Of a stretch of 64,000 nt of DNA, positions 25,673 to 32,978 are shown piece after piece. Position 1 is the first letter of the stretch; each line of letters begins with the position of its first letter. Source of the stretch: Mycolicibacterium sp. S2-37 (lineage in GTDB: Bacteria; Actinomycetota; Actinomycetes; Mycobacteriales; Mycobacteriaceae); the NCBI RefSeq assembly GCF_017352375.1, contig NZ_JAFEVR010000016.1:62001-126000 (forward strand). The letters are read 5' to 3'. The notes beneath the pieces were generated by a model, which saw only the letters and a program-made list of their open reading frames with translations, had not been told where the DNA came from and searched no databases. The position numbers and the translations under genes are program-made.

Positions 25673-26800
25673 TCAGCCGATGGCCTTGGCCCAGTTGGCG
25701 CCGAGGTACTCGGCGTTCTTCGTGGTCTGGTCGTTCGTGGGGATCACCGGGGTGCCCTCGACCGGAGGCAGCGCGTCGAGCAGGGCCTTGTCGATGGTGC
25801 CGGCCTTCTCCATGGGCTCGGCGCGTACCGGCCGGGCACCACCCTCGAGGAACAGGTTCTGGCCCTCGTCGCTGTAGAGGAACTCCTGCCAGAGCCGGGC
25901 CGCGGCGGGGTGCGGCCCGCCCTTGTTGATCGCCTGGAAGTAATAGCCGCCGACCAGGGCGTTGTTCGGGACGAACACCTTCCAGCTCGGAAGCTTCTTG
26001 GTTTCGGCGGCATTCAGGTAATCCCAGTCGATGACGACGGGCGTCTGCCCCGATTCGATGGTCGCCGGGGTCGGGTCGACGGGAAGGAAGTTGCCGGCCT
26101 GCTTGAGTTCGGCGAAGAACTCGACGCCGGGGGCGAGGTCGTCGGCCGATCCGCCGTTGGCGATCGCGGCCATCAGCACGCCGTTGGCGGCCGCGCTGGC
26201 GGTCGTGGGGTCGCCGTTGAGGGCGACCTTGCCCTGGAATTCGGGCTTGAGCAGGTCTGCGACATCGGTGACGTCCGGGACCTTCGACGAGTCGTAGCCG
26301 ATGGACATGTAGCCGCCGTAGTCGTTGACCCAGGTGCCGTCCGGATCTTTGAACTGCTCCGGGATGTCACCGAACGTGGCCACCTTGTACGGCGCGAACA
26401 GGTTGGTGTTGGCCAGCGCGATCGCCTGTCCCAGATCGAAGACGTCGGGCGCGGTGCTCTTGCCCCGCTGCTGATTGGCGGCGTTGATCTCGTCCTGACT
26501 GTTCGCGTCGGGTTGCGCCGAGTTGACCTTGATGCCGTACTTCGTGGAGAAGGTGTCGATGATCTCCTTGTAATTGGCCCAATCCGGCGGCAGCGCAATC
26601 ACGTTGAGTTCACCCTCGGCCTTGGCGGCGGTGATGAGACCTTCCATTCCGCCGAAGTCGGCCGCCGAGGTGGCCTCCCTGGCGTTCACGCCGGACCCCG
26701 TGTCGCCGCTGCTGTCCTTCTCCGGCGGCGCACACGCCACCAGGCCGACAGCGAGAAGGGCGGATGCGGCGGCGGAGGCAACCATCCGGAATCTGGTCAT
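25673..26800 (-). CDS. Orphan solute-binding lipoprotein (PotD/FbpA-like)
   Basis: A 375-residue extracytoplasmic binding protein. It has a lipoprotein signal with lipobox VGLVAC, then a Gly/Ser/Asp linker and a two-lobed family-1/8 solute-binding fold (NVIALPPDWANYKEIIDTFSTKYG, only partly quoted; GYDSSKVPDVTDVADLLKPEF; PVVIDWDYLNA). It is similar in type to the binding protein at 6108-7253, and both contain the ADLLKPE[FY][QK]GK segment. No permease or ATPase is adjacent, so it must work with a transporter elsewhere or with the 3-7 kb system. It converges on the FAD oxidoreductase gene. Confidence 0.85.
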   Translation of the reverse strand: MTRFRMVASAAASALLAVGLVACAPPEKDSSGDTGSGVNAREATSAADFGGMEGLITAAKAEGELNVIALPPDWANYKEIIDTFSTKYGIKVNSAQPDANSQDEINAANQQRGKSTAPDVFDLGQAIALANTNLFAPYKVATFGDIPEQFKDPDGTWVNDYGGYMSIGYDSSKVPDVTDVADLLKPEFQGKVALNGDPTTASAAANGVLMAAIANGGSADDLAPGVEFFAELKQAGNFLPVDPTPATIESGQTPVVIDWDYLNAAETKKLPSWKVFVPNNALVGGYYFQAINKGGPHPAAARLWQEFLYSDEGQNLFLEGGARPVRAEPMEKAGTIDKALLDALPPVEGTPVIPTNDQTTKNAEYLGANWAKAIG

Positions 26801-26909
26801 AGCCGAACCTTCCGAGGGCAGGAGGGTGCAACGGGGCGTTGGAACACTACCGCGACGTCGAATGCCGGTGCGCCCGTTCCGGGTTGTCCGCGCGTTCCAC
26901 CCCGTCCGT

Positions 26910-28142
26910 TCATCTTCTGTTCTCCCTCGGTGTCGCGAGCACCGCCGCGATGGCCGTGGTCAGCGGCACCGACAGGGAGAGCGCGATACCGCCGACAGCG
27001 GACCGCGCCACCTCGATGGCCACGCTCTCACTGGTGAGCACGTCGCCCAGTGATCGGTTGGCGACGCTGAACAACAGCAGCAGCGGCAGGGCGCTGCCCG
27101 CGTAGGCGAGCACCAGCGTGTAGACGGTGCTGGCGATGTGGTCGCGGCCGACCCGCATGGCGCCGACGAAGATGGCGCGCCGCGACGTGCCCTCCAGGCC
27201 GGCCAGTTCGAACGCCGTCGAGGCCTGGGTGACCGTCACGTCGTTGAGCACGCCCAGGGAACCGATGATGAAACCGGCCAGCAGCAGTCCGGTGATCGAC
27301 ACGTTGCCCAGGTAGGCGGCGACCTCGTTGTTCTGGTCCTCTGACAGTCCGGTCAGATGCGCGAGTTCTATTGCGCCCCAAGACAGAAACGCCGCCAACA
27401 GCAGCGACGTCAGGGTGCCCAGCAGCGCGGCGCTGGTGCGCAGGCTGACCCCGTGCGCGAGGTAGAGCACCGCGTAGAGGATCACAGCGGATCCGACCAG
27501 GGCGACCGGCACCGCCGGTGCGCCGTCGCGCAGCGCGGGCAGCAGGAAGATCATCAGGACCGCGAAGGCCACCACGATGCCGACCAGAGCGCGCAGTCCG
27601 CGCCACCTGGCGACTGCGACCACCACGACGGCGAACGCTCCGGCGAGCAGGGCCAGCGGCCAGCCCCTGGCGTAGTCGTAGAAGGCGTAGCTCGTCGCCC
27701 CGCGGGCGTCGACCTGACGGCTGAGGCGGATGTCGTCACCGGCCAGCAGGTTGGGCTGCCCGGGCCCGCCGCTGAACTCCAACAGCGTCTTCGCGCCCGT
27801 GTTCGGCCCGGTGTCGATGGCCACCAGCGTCTGCACGCACTGCGCCGCGTCACCCTGCACCGGCACCGGGTCGGCGGTCAGCACCGCACCCGCCGACGGG
27901 CTTCCACACGGGGCGAGGCTGCTCGACACGACGTGGCCGGCCTCGGTGGTGACCGCACCGCCCTCGGCGTTCTGGAACGGCAGCGGGATGTCGGCCTTCT
28001 GCTGACTCGGCCACAGCAGCGCCGCACCGACCAGCACCGCCAGCCCGATGACGATCAGCAGACCGACGACGACCTTCGCGGCGATCGGGCCGAGCGGCGA
28101 CGGACCGTTCAACGAATGCGAATGGGCGTGGGAGTGCGTCAC
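26910..28142 (-). CDS. YibE/F-like family membrane protein
   Basis: A 410-residue integral membrane protein of the YibE/F family. A His-rich N-terminal stretch (MTHSHAHSHS) precedes the first helix; an extracytoplasmic region of about 100 residues follows, then a run of at least seven helices with the family's conserved segments ARWRGLRALVGIVVAFAVLM (partial), GSLGVLNDVTVTQAS and FVGAMRVGRDHIASTVYTLVLAY (partial). The biochemical role is not established; YibE/F proteins are seen in actinobacteria and firmicutes. GTG 28142 is the start. It lies 19 bases downstream of the aminotransferase gene on the same strand, so they may be co-transcribed. Confidence 0.85.
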   Translation of the reverse strand: MTHSHAHSHSLNGPSPLGPIAAKVVVGLLIVIGLAVLVGAALLWPSQQKADIPLPFQNAEGGAVTTEAGHVVSSSLAPCGSPSAGAVLTADPVPVQGDAAQCVQTLVAIDTGPNTGAKTLLEFSGGPGQPNLLAGDDIRLSRQVDARGATSYAFYDYARGWPLALLAGAFAVVVVAVARWRGLRALVGIVVAFAVLMIFLLPALRDGAPAVPVALVGSAVILYAVLYLAHGVSLRTSAALLGTLTSLLLAAFLSWGAIELAHLTGLSEDQNNEVAAYLGNVSITGLLLAGFIIGSLGVLNDVTVTQASTAFELAGLEGTSRRAIFVGAMRVGRDHIASTVYTLVLAYAGSALPLLLLFSVANRSLGDVLTSESVAIEVARSAVGGIALSLSVPLTTAIAAVLATPRENRR

Positions 28143-28161
28143 CCGGACAGGGTAGTAGGCG

Positions 28162-29448
28162 CTACTGGCGGTAGCTGGACAGGAAGTTGCCGAGCCGATC
28201 GATGGCGTTGGACAGGTCGCGCGCCCACGGCAGCGTCACGATCCGCAGGTGATCCGGCGTCGGCCAGTTGAAGCCGGTGCCCTGCACGACGAGGATCTTC
28301 TCCTGCAGCAGCAGGTCGAGCACCAATTGCTCGTCGTCGTGGATCTCGTAGACCTCGGGATCCAGCCGCGGGAAGGCGTAGAGCGCACCCTGGGGCTTCA
28401 CGCACGAGACGCCGGGGATCTCGTTGAGCTTCTGCCAGGCCACATCCCGCTGCTCGAGCAGCCGGCCGCCGGGCAGCACCAGATCCTCGATGCTCTGATG
28501 TCCGCCGAGTGCGACCTGGATCGCGTGCTGCGCAGGCACATTCGGGCACAGCCGCATGTTCGCCAGCAGGCTGATGCCCTCGATGAAACTGCCGGCATGC
28601 TCCTTCGGGCCGGTGATCACCAGCCACCCCGAGCGATAGCCGGCCACCCGGTAGGCCTTGGACAACCCGTTGAACGTCAGCGTCAGCACGTCGGGTGCGA
28701 CCGACGCCATCGAGATGTGTTCGGCGTCGTCATAGAGGATCTTGTCGTAGATCTCGTCGGACAGCAGCAGCAGCTGGTGCTTGCGCGCCAGCTCGGCGAT
28801 CTGCTCGAGGGTCTCGCGGCTGTACACCGCGCCGGTGGGATTGTTCGGGTTGATCACCACGATCGCCTTGGTGCGGTCGGTGATCTTGGATTCGATGTCG
28901 GCGACGTCGGGATTCCAGCCCTGCGTCTCGTCGCACAGGTAGTGCACCGGGGTGCCGCCGGCCAGCGAGGTGCACGCCGTCCACAGCGGATAGTCCGGCG
29001 CCGGGATCAGCACCTGGTCACCGTTGTCCAGCAGCGCCTGCAGCGTCATCTGGATCAGCTCGGAGGCGCCGTTGCCCAGAAAGACGTCGTCGACGTCGAA
29101 TCGGGGGAAGCCCTCGACGAGCTCGTAGCGGGTGAAGACCGCCCGCCGCGCGGGCATGATGCCCTTGGAGTCGCTGTAGCCCTGCGCGTACGGCAGGGCC
29201 TGGATGATGTCGCGCATGATGACGTCGGGCGCCTCGAAGCCGAACGGCGCCGGGTTGCCGATGTTCAGTTTGAGGATGCGGTGGCCCTCGGCCTCCAGCC
29301 GTGAGGCGTGTTCATGTACCGGGCCGCGGATCTCGTAGAGAACGTCCTGCAGCTTGGACGACTGGGTGAACACGCGCGCCTTCTGGTGGTGCCCAGAGGG
29401 GTGCCACGTCCGCTCTGCGGGCGTCGGGGGCCTGGTCATGTCGTCCAT
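28162..29448 (-). CDS. Class I/II PLP-dependent aminotransferase (alanine/aspartate type)
   Basis: A 428-residue fold-type I aminotransferase. Conserved parts are NIGNPAPFGFEAPD, GNGASELIQMTLQAL, APDYPLW, VINPNNPTGAVYS and the PLP-lysine motif FNGLSKAYRVAGYRSGW. The N-terminal WHPSGHHQKARVFTQSSKLQDVLYEIRGPV region (partial) is typical of AlaT/AspC-like enzymes from actinobacteria; the M. tuberculosis ortholog at this position is annotated aspC (Rv0337c). It transfers amino groups between alanine or aspartate and 2-oxoglutarate in the cytosol; which donor is preferred cannot be told. The start may be ATG 29448 or the ATG three codons later. A long inverted repeat lies upstream at 29483-29542. 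Confidence 0.92.
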   Translation of the reverse strand: MDDMTRPPTPAERTWHPSGHHQKARVFTQSSKLQDVLYEIRGPVHEHASRLEAEGHRILKLNIGNPAPFGFEAPDVIMRDIIQALPYAQGYSDSKGIMPARRAVFTRYELVEGFPRFDVDDVFLGNGASELIQMTLQALLDNGDQVLIPAPDYPLWTACTSLAGGTPVHYLCDETQGWNPDVADIESKITDRTKAIVVINPNNPTGAVYSRETLEQIAELARKHQLLLLSDEIYDKILYDDAEHISMASVAPDVLTLTFNGLSKAYRVAGYRSGWLVITGPKEHAGSFIEGISLLANMRLCPNVPAQHAIQVALGGHQSIEDLVLPGGRLLEQRDVAWQKLNEIPGVSCVKPQGALYAFPRLDPEVYEIHDDEQLVLDLLLQEKILVVQGTGFNWPTPDHLRIVTLPWARDLSNAIDRLGNFLSSYRQ

Positions 29449-29482
29449 GGTCGCACGGTTGTCGACGGGTTTTCGCCGAGCG

Positions 29483-29542
29483 CCGATTGCACGGTTGTTG
29501 TACGCATCGGTCGAGTGGACGCGTCAACAACCGTGCAGTCGG
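29483..29542. repeat. Long inverted repeat between etfD and aminotransferase genes
   Basis: CCGATTGCACGGTTGTTG (29483-29500) and CAACAACCGTGCAGTCGG (29525-29542) are 18-base arms with one mismatch and a 24-base loop. A third, direct copy of GCACGGTTGT occurs at 29453-29462 next to the aminotransferase start. It lies just after the etfD stop codon, so it may terminate or stabilise that mRNA; the repeated half-site could equally be a regulator-binding element for the aminotransferase gene. Confidence 0.6.
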
Positions 29543-29551
29543 CGGCTCAGG

Positions 29552-32500
29552 TCAGCGCTTTCCGGGGCGACGGGCGCCCTTCGCGATACCGAGGCCCTTC
29601 ACCGGGGGCTCGTCACCCACGATGCGGGCGTCACCATCGCTGGAGCCGTTGCTGGAGCTGTCGCCGGACGGTGCCGCCGGCTCGGCGTCGGCCGTCGGCT
29701 CCGGCTGTGACTCGGGCTCGGGTTCGGGCTCGGGTTCGGGTTCGGGCTTCGCCTCCGCCTTGGGCGCAGCCTTCTTCTTGGCGCCGGGGCGGCGGGCTCC
29801 TGCGGCGATGCCGAGGCCCTTCACCTCCGGTTCGGGCTTGTGCTCGGCGAGGCCGCGATCCGAGTCGGCCGTGTCCTGCGCTTCGGTTCCGCCCTCGGCC
29901 TGGTCCGGGTCCACGTTCGGCGGCTGGACGACGGTCGACTCACCCTCGTTGGGCGATGCCGGACTGGGCGGAGCCTTCTTCGCCGGGGCCTTCTTCGCGC
30001 CGGGGCGGCGGGCGCCTGCGGCGAGGCCAAGCCCCTTGACCTCGGGTTCGGCTTTGGCTTCAGCGTTGGCCTCCGCGGGCTTGGCCTCCTCGGCCTCGGC
30101 AGGGGCCGTTTCCGCCTTGGCGGCCGGGGCGGCCGCGGTCTTCTTGGCACCCGGGCGCTTGGCGCCGCCGGCGATGCCCAGACCCTTGACCGGCGCGGCG
30201 GCCGGTGTGCCGGCGGCGGTATCGGCGGTGTCCGCCTTCGCCTCGGCCGGGGCGGCCGCGGTCTTCTTGGCTCCCGGGCGCTTGGCGCCACCGGCGATGC
30301 CCAGACCCTTGGCCGGTGCGGCGGCAGCCGTCGCCTTGGCCTCGGTCGCCTTGTCGGAGGTGTCGGCCGCGGCCGTCTTCTTGGCGCCCGGGCGCTTCGC
30401 GGCGCCGGCCAGCCCCAGGCCGGTGACCGGTTTGGTCTCGGTCGCGGTCGAGGCCTTCGCGGCGGGTGCGGAGTCCTCGGCGGTCTCCGCCTCGGCCGGG
30501 GCCTCCTCGGTGGCGGTGGACGCCTCGACCCGGGCCGCGCGCTCCTCGGCCACTCGTTCGGCTTCTCTGGCGGCGGTGCCCTTCTCCGGCAGCGTCACCG
30601 AACTCTTGTCCAGCGAACCCAGCAGCAGCTGGGCCACGTCGAGCACCTCGACCTTCTCGATGTCCCTGGTGGCGGACACGTCGTCCACACCGTCGGTCAT
30701 CATCACGCGGCAGAACGGGCAGCCGGTCGCGATCGCCGACGCGCCGGTGTCCACCGCCTCCTCGGAGCGCTCGACGTTGACGCGCTTGCCGATGTGCTCC
30801 TCCATCCACATCCGGGCGCCACCGGCGCCGCAGCACAGGCCGCGGTCGGCGTGGCGCGGCATCTCGGTCAGCTTCGCGCCCGACGCGCCGATCAGCTCGC
30901 GCGGCGCCTCGTACTCCTTGTTGTGCCGGCCCAGGTAGCAGGGATCGTGGTAGGTGACCTCCTGGCCGCCGGACCCACCGTCCACGCTCTTGACCGGGAT
31001 GAGCTTCTTGTCCCGCACCAGCCGGTTCAGCAGCTGGGTGTGGTGCAGCACGGTGTAATTGCCCCCCAGCTGCGGATACTCCCGGCCCAGCGTGTTGAAG
31101 CAGTGCGGGCAGGTCACCACGACCTTGCGGTCGACGCGCTCGACACCTTCGAACAGGTCGTTGAGGGTCTCGACGTTCTGCGAGGCCAGCTGCTGGAACA
31201 GGAACTCGTTGCCCGAGCGGCGGGCCGAGTCGCCGTTGCAGGTCTCGCCCTCGCCGAGCACCAGGAACTTCACGCCCGCGGTCGCGAGCAGTTCGGCGAC
31301 GGCCTTGGTGGTCTTCTTCGCCCGGTCCTCGTAGGCGCCCGCGCAACCGACCCAGAACAGGTACTCGTAGCCCTCGAAGGTCTCGACGTCCTTGCCGAAG
31401 ACCGGCACGTCGAAGTCGACCTCGTCGATCCAGTTGGTCCGGTCCTTGGCGTTCTGGCCCCAGGGGTTGCCCTTGTTCTCCAGGTTCTTGAACAGCACGC
31501 CGAGCTCACCGGGGAACTCGGATTCCATCATCACCTGGTAGCGGCGCATGTCGACGATATGGTCGATGTGCTCGATGTCGACCGGGCACTGCTCGACGCA
31601 GGCGCCGCAGGTGGTGCAGGACCACAGCACGTCGGGGTCGATGACGCCGCCCTGTTCCAGGGTGCCGACCAGCGGGCGGGTCGCCTGCAGCGGTGAGTCG
31701 GCGGGGATGCGCTCGAACCCGGACTCCGGAACGTGCTCGTGCGAGTGTTCCTCGCTCTTCTTCTCGCCGCGCAGTTCCTCGCCGAGGCCACCCTCGGGCG
31801 TGTTCTCCAGCGGCGATTCCTTGCCGTCGAGGAAGTACGGCGCCTTGGCGAACATGTGGTCGCGCAGGTTCATGATCACGAGTTTCGGCGACAGCGGCTT
31901 ACCGGTGTTCCACGCCGGGCACTGCGACTGACAACGCCCGCACTCGGTGCAGGTGGTCATGTCGAGGTAGCCCTTCCAGGTGAAGTCCTCGATCTTGCCG
32001 CGGCCCAGCACCGCGTCCTCGGCGGGATCCTCGAAGTCGACCAGCTCACCCTTGGACTCGACGGGCAGCAGCGGGCCCAGCCCATTGGGCATCCGCTTGA
32101 ACGTGACGTTGATGGGCGCCAGGCCGATGTGCAGGTGCTTGGAGTGCAGCACGATCAGCAGGAACACCAGCATGATCGCGATGTGCGCGAGCAGTGAGAG
32201 GGTCTCGATCCACTCGTTGGCCGGCTCGCCGAGCGGATGCAGCACCCACCCCATGAACTGGGAGAAGAACGCGCCGTTGCCGTACGGCAGGGCGCCGGTG
32301 TTGGCGCCGGCGCCACGGACCAGGGCGTAGGTCCAGATGACGTTGAAGATCATGAACAGGATCAGCCAGGCGCCGCCGGTGTGGGAGCCGTAGAACCGGG
32401 AGTCACGGCCGTGCTTCTTCGGCTCGCGCATGATGCGGATGATCGCGAAGGTGATGATGCCGAGCAGCACCGCGACGGCGAAGAAGTCCTGCAGGAAGCC

Positions 32501-32842
32501 CAGTACGTCCCAGCGGCCGACCAGCGGGATGTGGAAGTCGTGGTCGACGAGCTGGCCGAACGCCTCCAGGTAGACCGTTCCGAGGACGAAGAAGCCCCAC
32601 ATCGTGAAGAAGTGCGCGATGCCGGGAACCGACCAGCGCAGCAGCCGGGTCTGGCCGAACACCTCTTCGAACTGGGTGGTGATGCGCTTCTTGAGGTTGT
32701 CCTTGCGGTTGTTGCCTTCGCTCATCGGCTGTCCGGAGCGGATGAGCTTCGTCAGCCACAGGACGCGCTTTGCCGCGAACGCACCGACGACGGCGATCAT
32801 CAGGACTCCGACGACGATCCTGATCAGCATCTGCGTATCCAC
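29552..32842 (-). CDS. etfD: Membrane Fe-S oxidoreductase EtfD with repeat-rich C-terminal tail
   Basis: A 1096-residue protein matching Rv0338c, now known as EtfD, which takes electrons from the flavoprotein EtfBA during fatty-acid beta-oxidation and delivers them to the membrane quinone pool. About five to six helices fill residues 1-250, like a heme b/NarI-type anchor. Two 4Fe-4S sites follow: CTECGRCQSQCP and CTTCGACVEQCP. Two CCG-type domains contain TCPHCFNTLGREYP, HDPCYLGRHN, LCCGAGGARMW and GCPFCRVMM, as in heterodisulfide reductase. The last 290 residues are low-complexity with six KGLGIAxGARRPG-like repeats, listed separately. Start GTG 32842 follows GGAGGA. Two tandem palindromes upstream suggest control by a TetR-type regulator. 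Confidence 0.9.
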   Translation of the reverse strand: MDTQMLIRIVVGVLMIAVVGAFAAKRVLWLTKLIRSGQPMSEGNNRKDNLKKRITTQFEEVFGQTRLLRWSVPGIAHFFTMWGFFVLGTVYLEAFGQLVDHDFHIPLVGRWDVLGFLQDFFAVAVLLGIITFAIIRIMREPKKHGRDSRFYGSHTGGAWLILFMIFNVIWTYALVRGAGANTGALPYGNGAFFSQFMGWVLHPLGEPANEWIETLSLLAHIAIMLVFLLIVLHSKHLHIGLAPINVTFKRMPNGLGPLLPVESKGELVDFEDPAEDAVLGRGKIEDFTWKGYLDMTTCTECGRCQSQCPAWNTGKPLSPKLVIMNLRDHMFAKAPYFLDGKESPLENTPEGGLGEELRGEKKSEEHSHEHVPESGFERIPADSPLQATRPLVGTLEQGGVIDPDVLWSCTTCGACVEQCPVDIEHIDHIVDMRRYQVMMESEFPGELGVLFKNLENKGNPWGQNAKDRTNWIDEVDFDVPVFGKDVETFEGYEYLFWVGCAGAYEDRAKKTTKAVAELLATAGVKFLVLGEGETCNGDSARRSGNEFLFQQLASQNVETLNDLFEGVERVDRKVVVTCPHCFNTLGREYPQLGGNYTVLHHTQLLNRLVRDKKLIPVKSVDGGSGGQEVTYHDPCYLGRHNKEYEAPRELIGASGAKLTEMPRHADRGLCCGAGGARMWMEEHIGKRVNVERSEEAVDTGASAIATGCPFCRVMMTDGVDDVSATRDIEKVEVLDVAQLLLGSLDKSSVTLPEKGTAAREAERVAEERAARVEASTATEEAPAEAETAEDSAPAAKASTATETKPVTGLGLAGAAKRPGAKKTAAADTSDKATEAKATAAAAPAKGLGIAGGAKRPGAKKTAAAPAEAKADTADTAAGTPAAAPVKGLGIAGGAKRPGAKKTAAAPAAKAETAPAEAEEAKPAEANAEAKAEPEVKGLGLAAGARRPGAKKAPAKKAPPSPASPNEGESTVVQPPNVDPDQAEGGTEAQDTADSDRGLAEHKPEPEVKGLGIAAGARRPGAKKKAAPKAEAKPEPEPEPEPEPESQPEPTADAEPAAPSGDSSSNGSSDGDARIVGDEPPVKGLGIAKGARRPGKR
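29555..30435 (-). repeat. Six-copy GLG(I/L)A-x-GA(K/R)RPG repeat in the EtfD tail
   Basis: The region encodes six spaced copies of a 13-residue unit: VTGLGLAGAAKRPG, AKGLGIAGGAKRPG, VKGLGIAGGAKRPG, VKGLGLAAGARRPG, VKGLGIAAGARRPG and VKGLGIAKGARRPG. They are separated by 15-60 residues of Ala/Glu/Pro/Lys-rich spacer. The last copy forms the very C-terminus. The units are basic and hydrophobic, the spacers acidic. DNA copies 2 and 3 are nearly identical, suggesting recent duplication. Confidence 0.85.
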
Positions 32843-32861
32843 GCGATCCTCCGGTTCTCCG

Positions 32862-32902
32862 GTTACCCGTCAGTAACTTCACCAATGTTACCGATGGGTA
32901 AC
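32862..32902. promoter_or_regulatory. Tandem palindromic operators upstream of etfD
   Basis: Two inverted repeats of the form GTTAC-N6-GTAAC lie at 32862-32877 (GTTACCCGTCAGTAAC) and 32887-32902 (GTTACCGATGGGTAAC), 25 bases apart start to start and 20-60 bases upstream of the etfD GTG. The second is the more symmetric. Their size and symmetry suit a TetR-family dimer such as those controlling lipid catabolism; the regulator is not in the immediate neighbourhood. Confidence 0.65.
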
Positions 32903-32978
32903 TTGGGCTCGGTGCCTGCTCATAGTTACATCACCGGCCGCCGAGCCGCTACGAAGGCTGCCCTAACTAGTCGGTTGG

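Noticed and set aside
29840..31696. 618-residue plus-strand open frame within etfD
   Set aside because: Gly/Arg/Leu-rich shadow with no recognisable domain, fully inside the conserved Fe-S coding region on the other strand.
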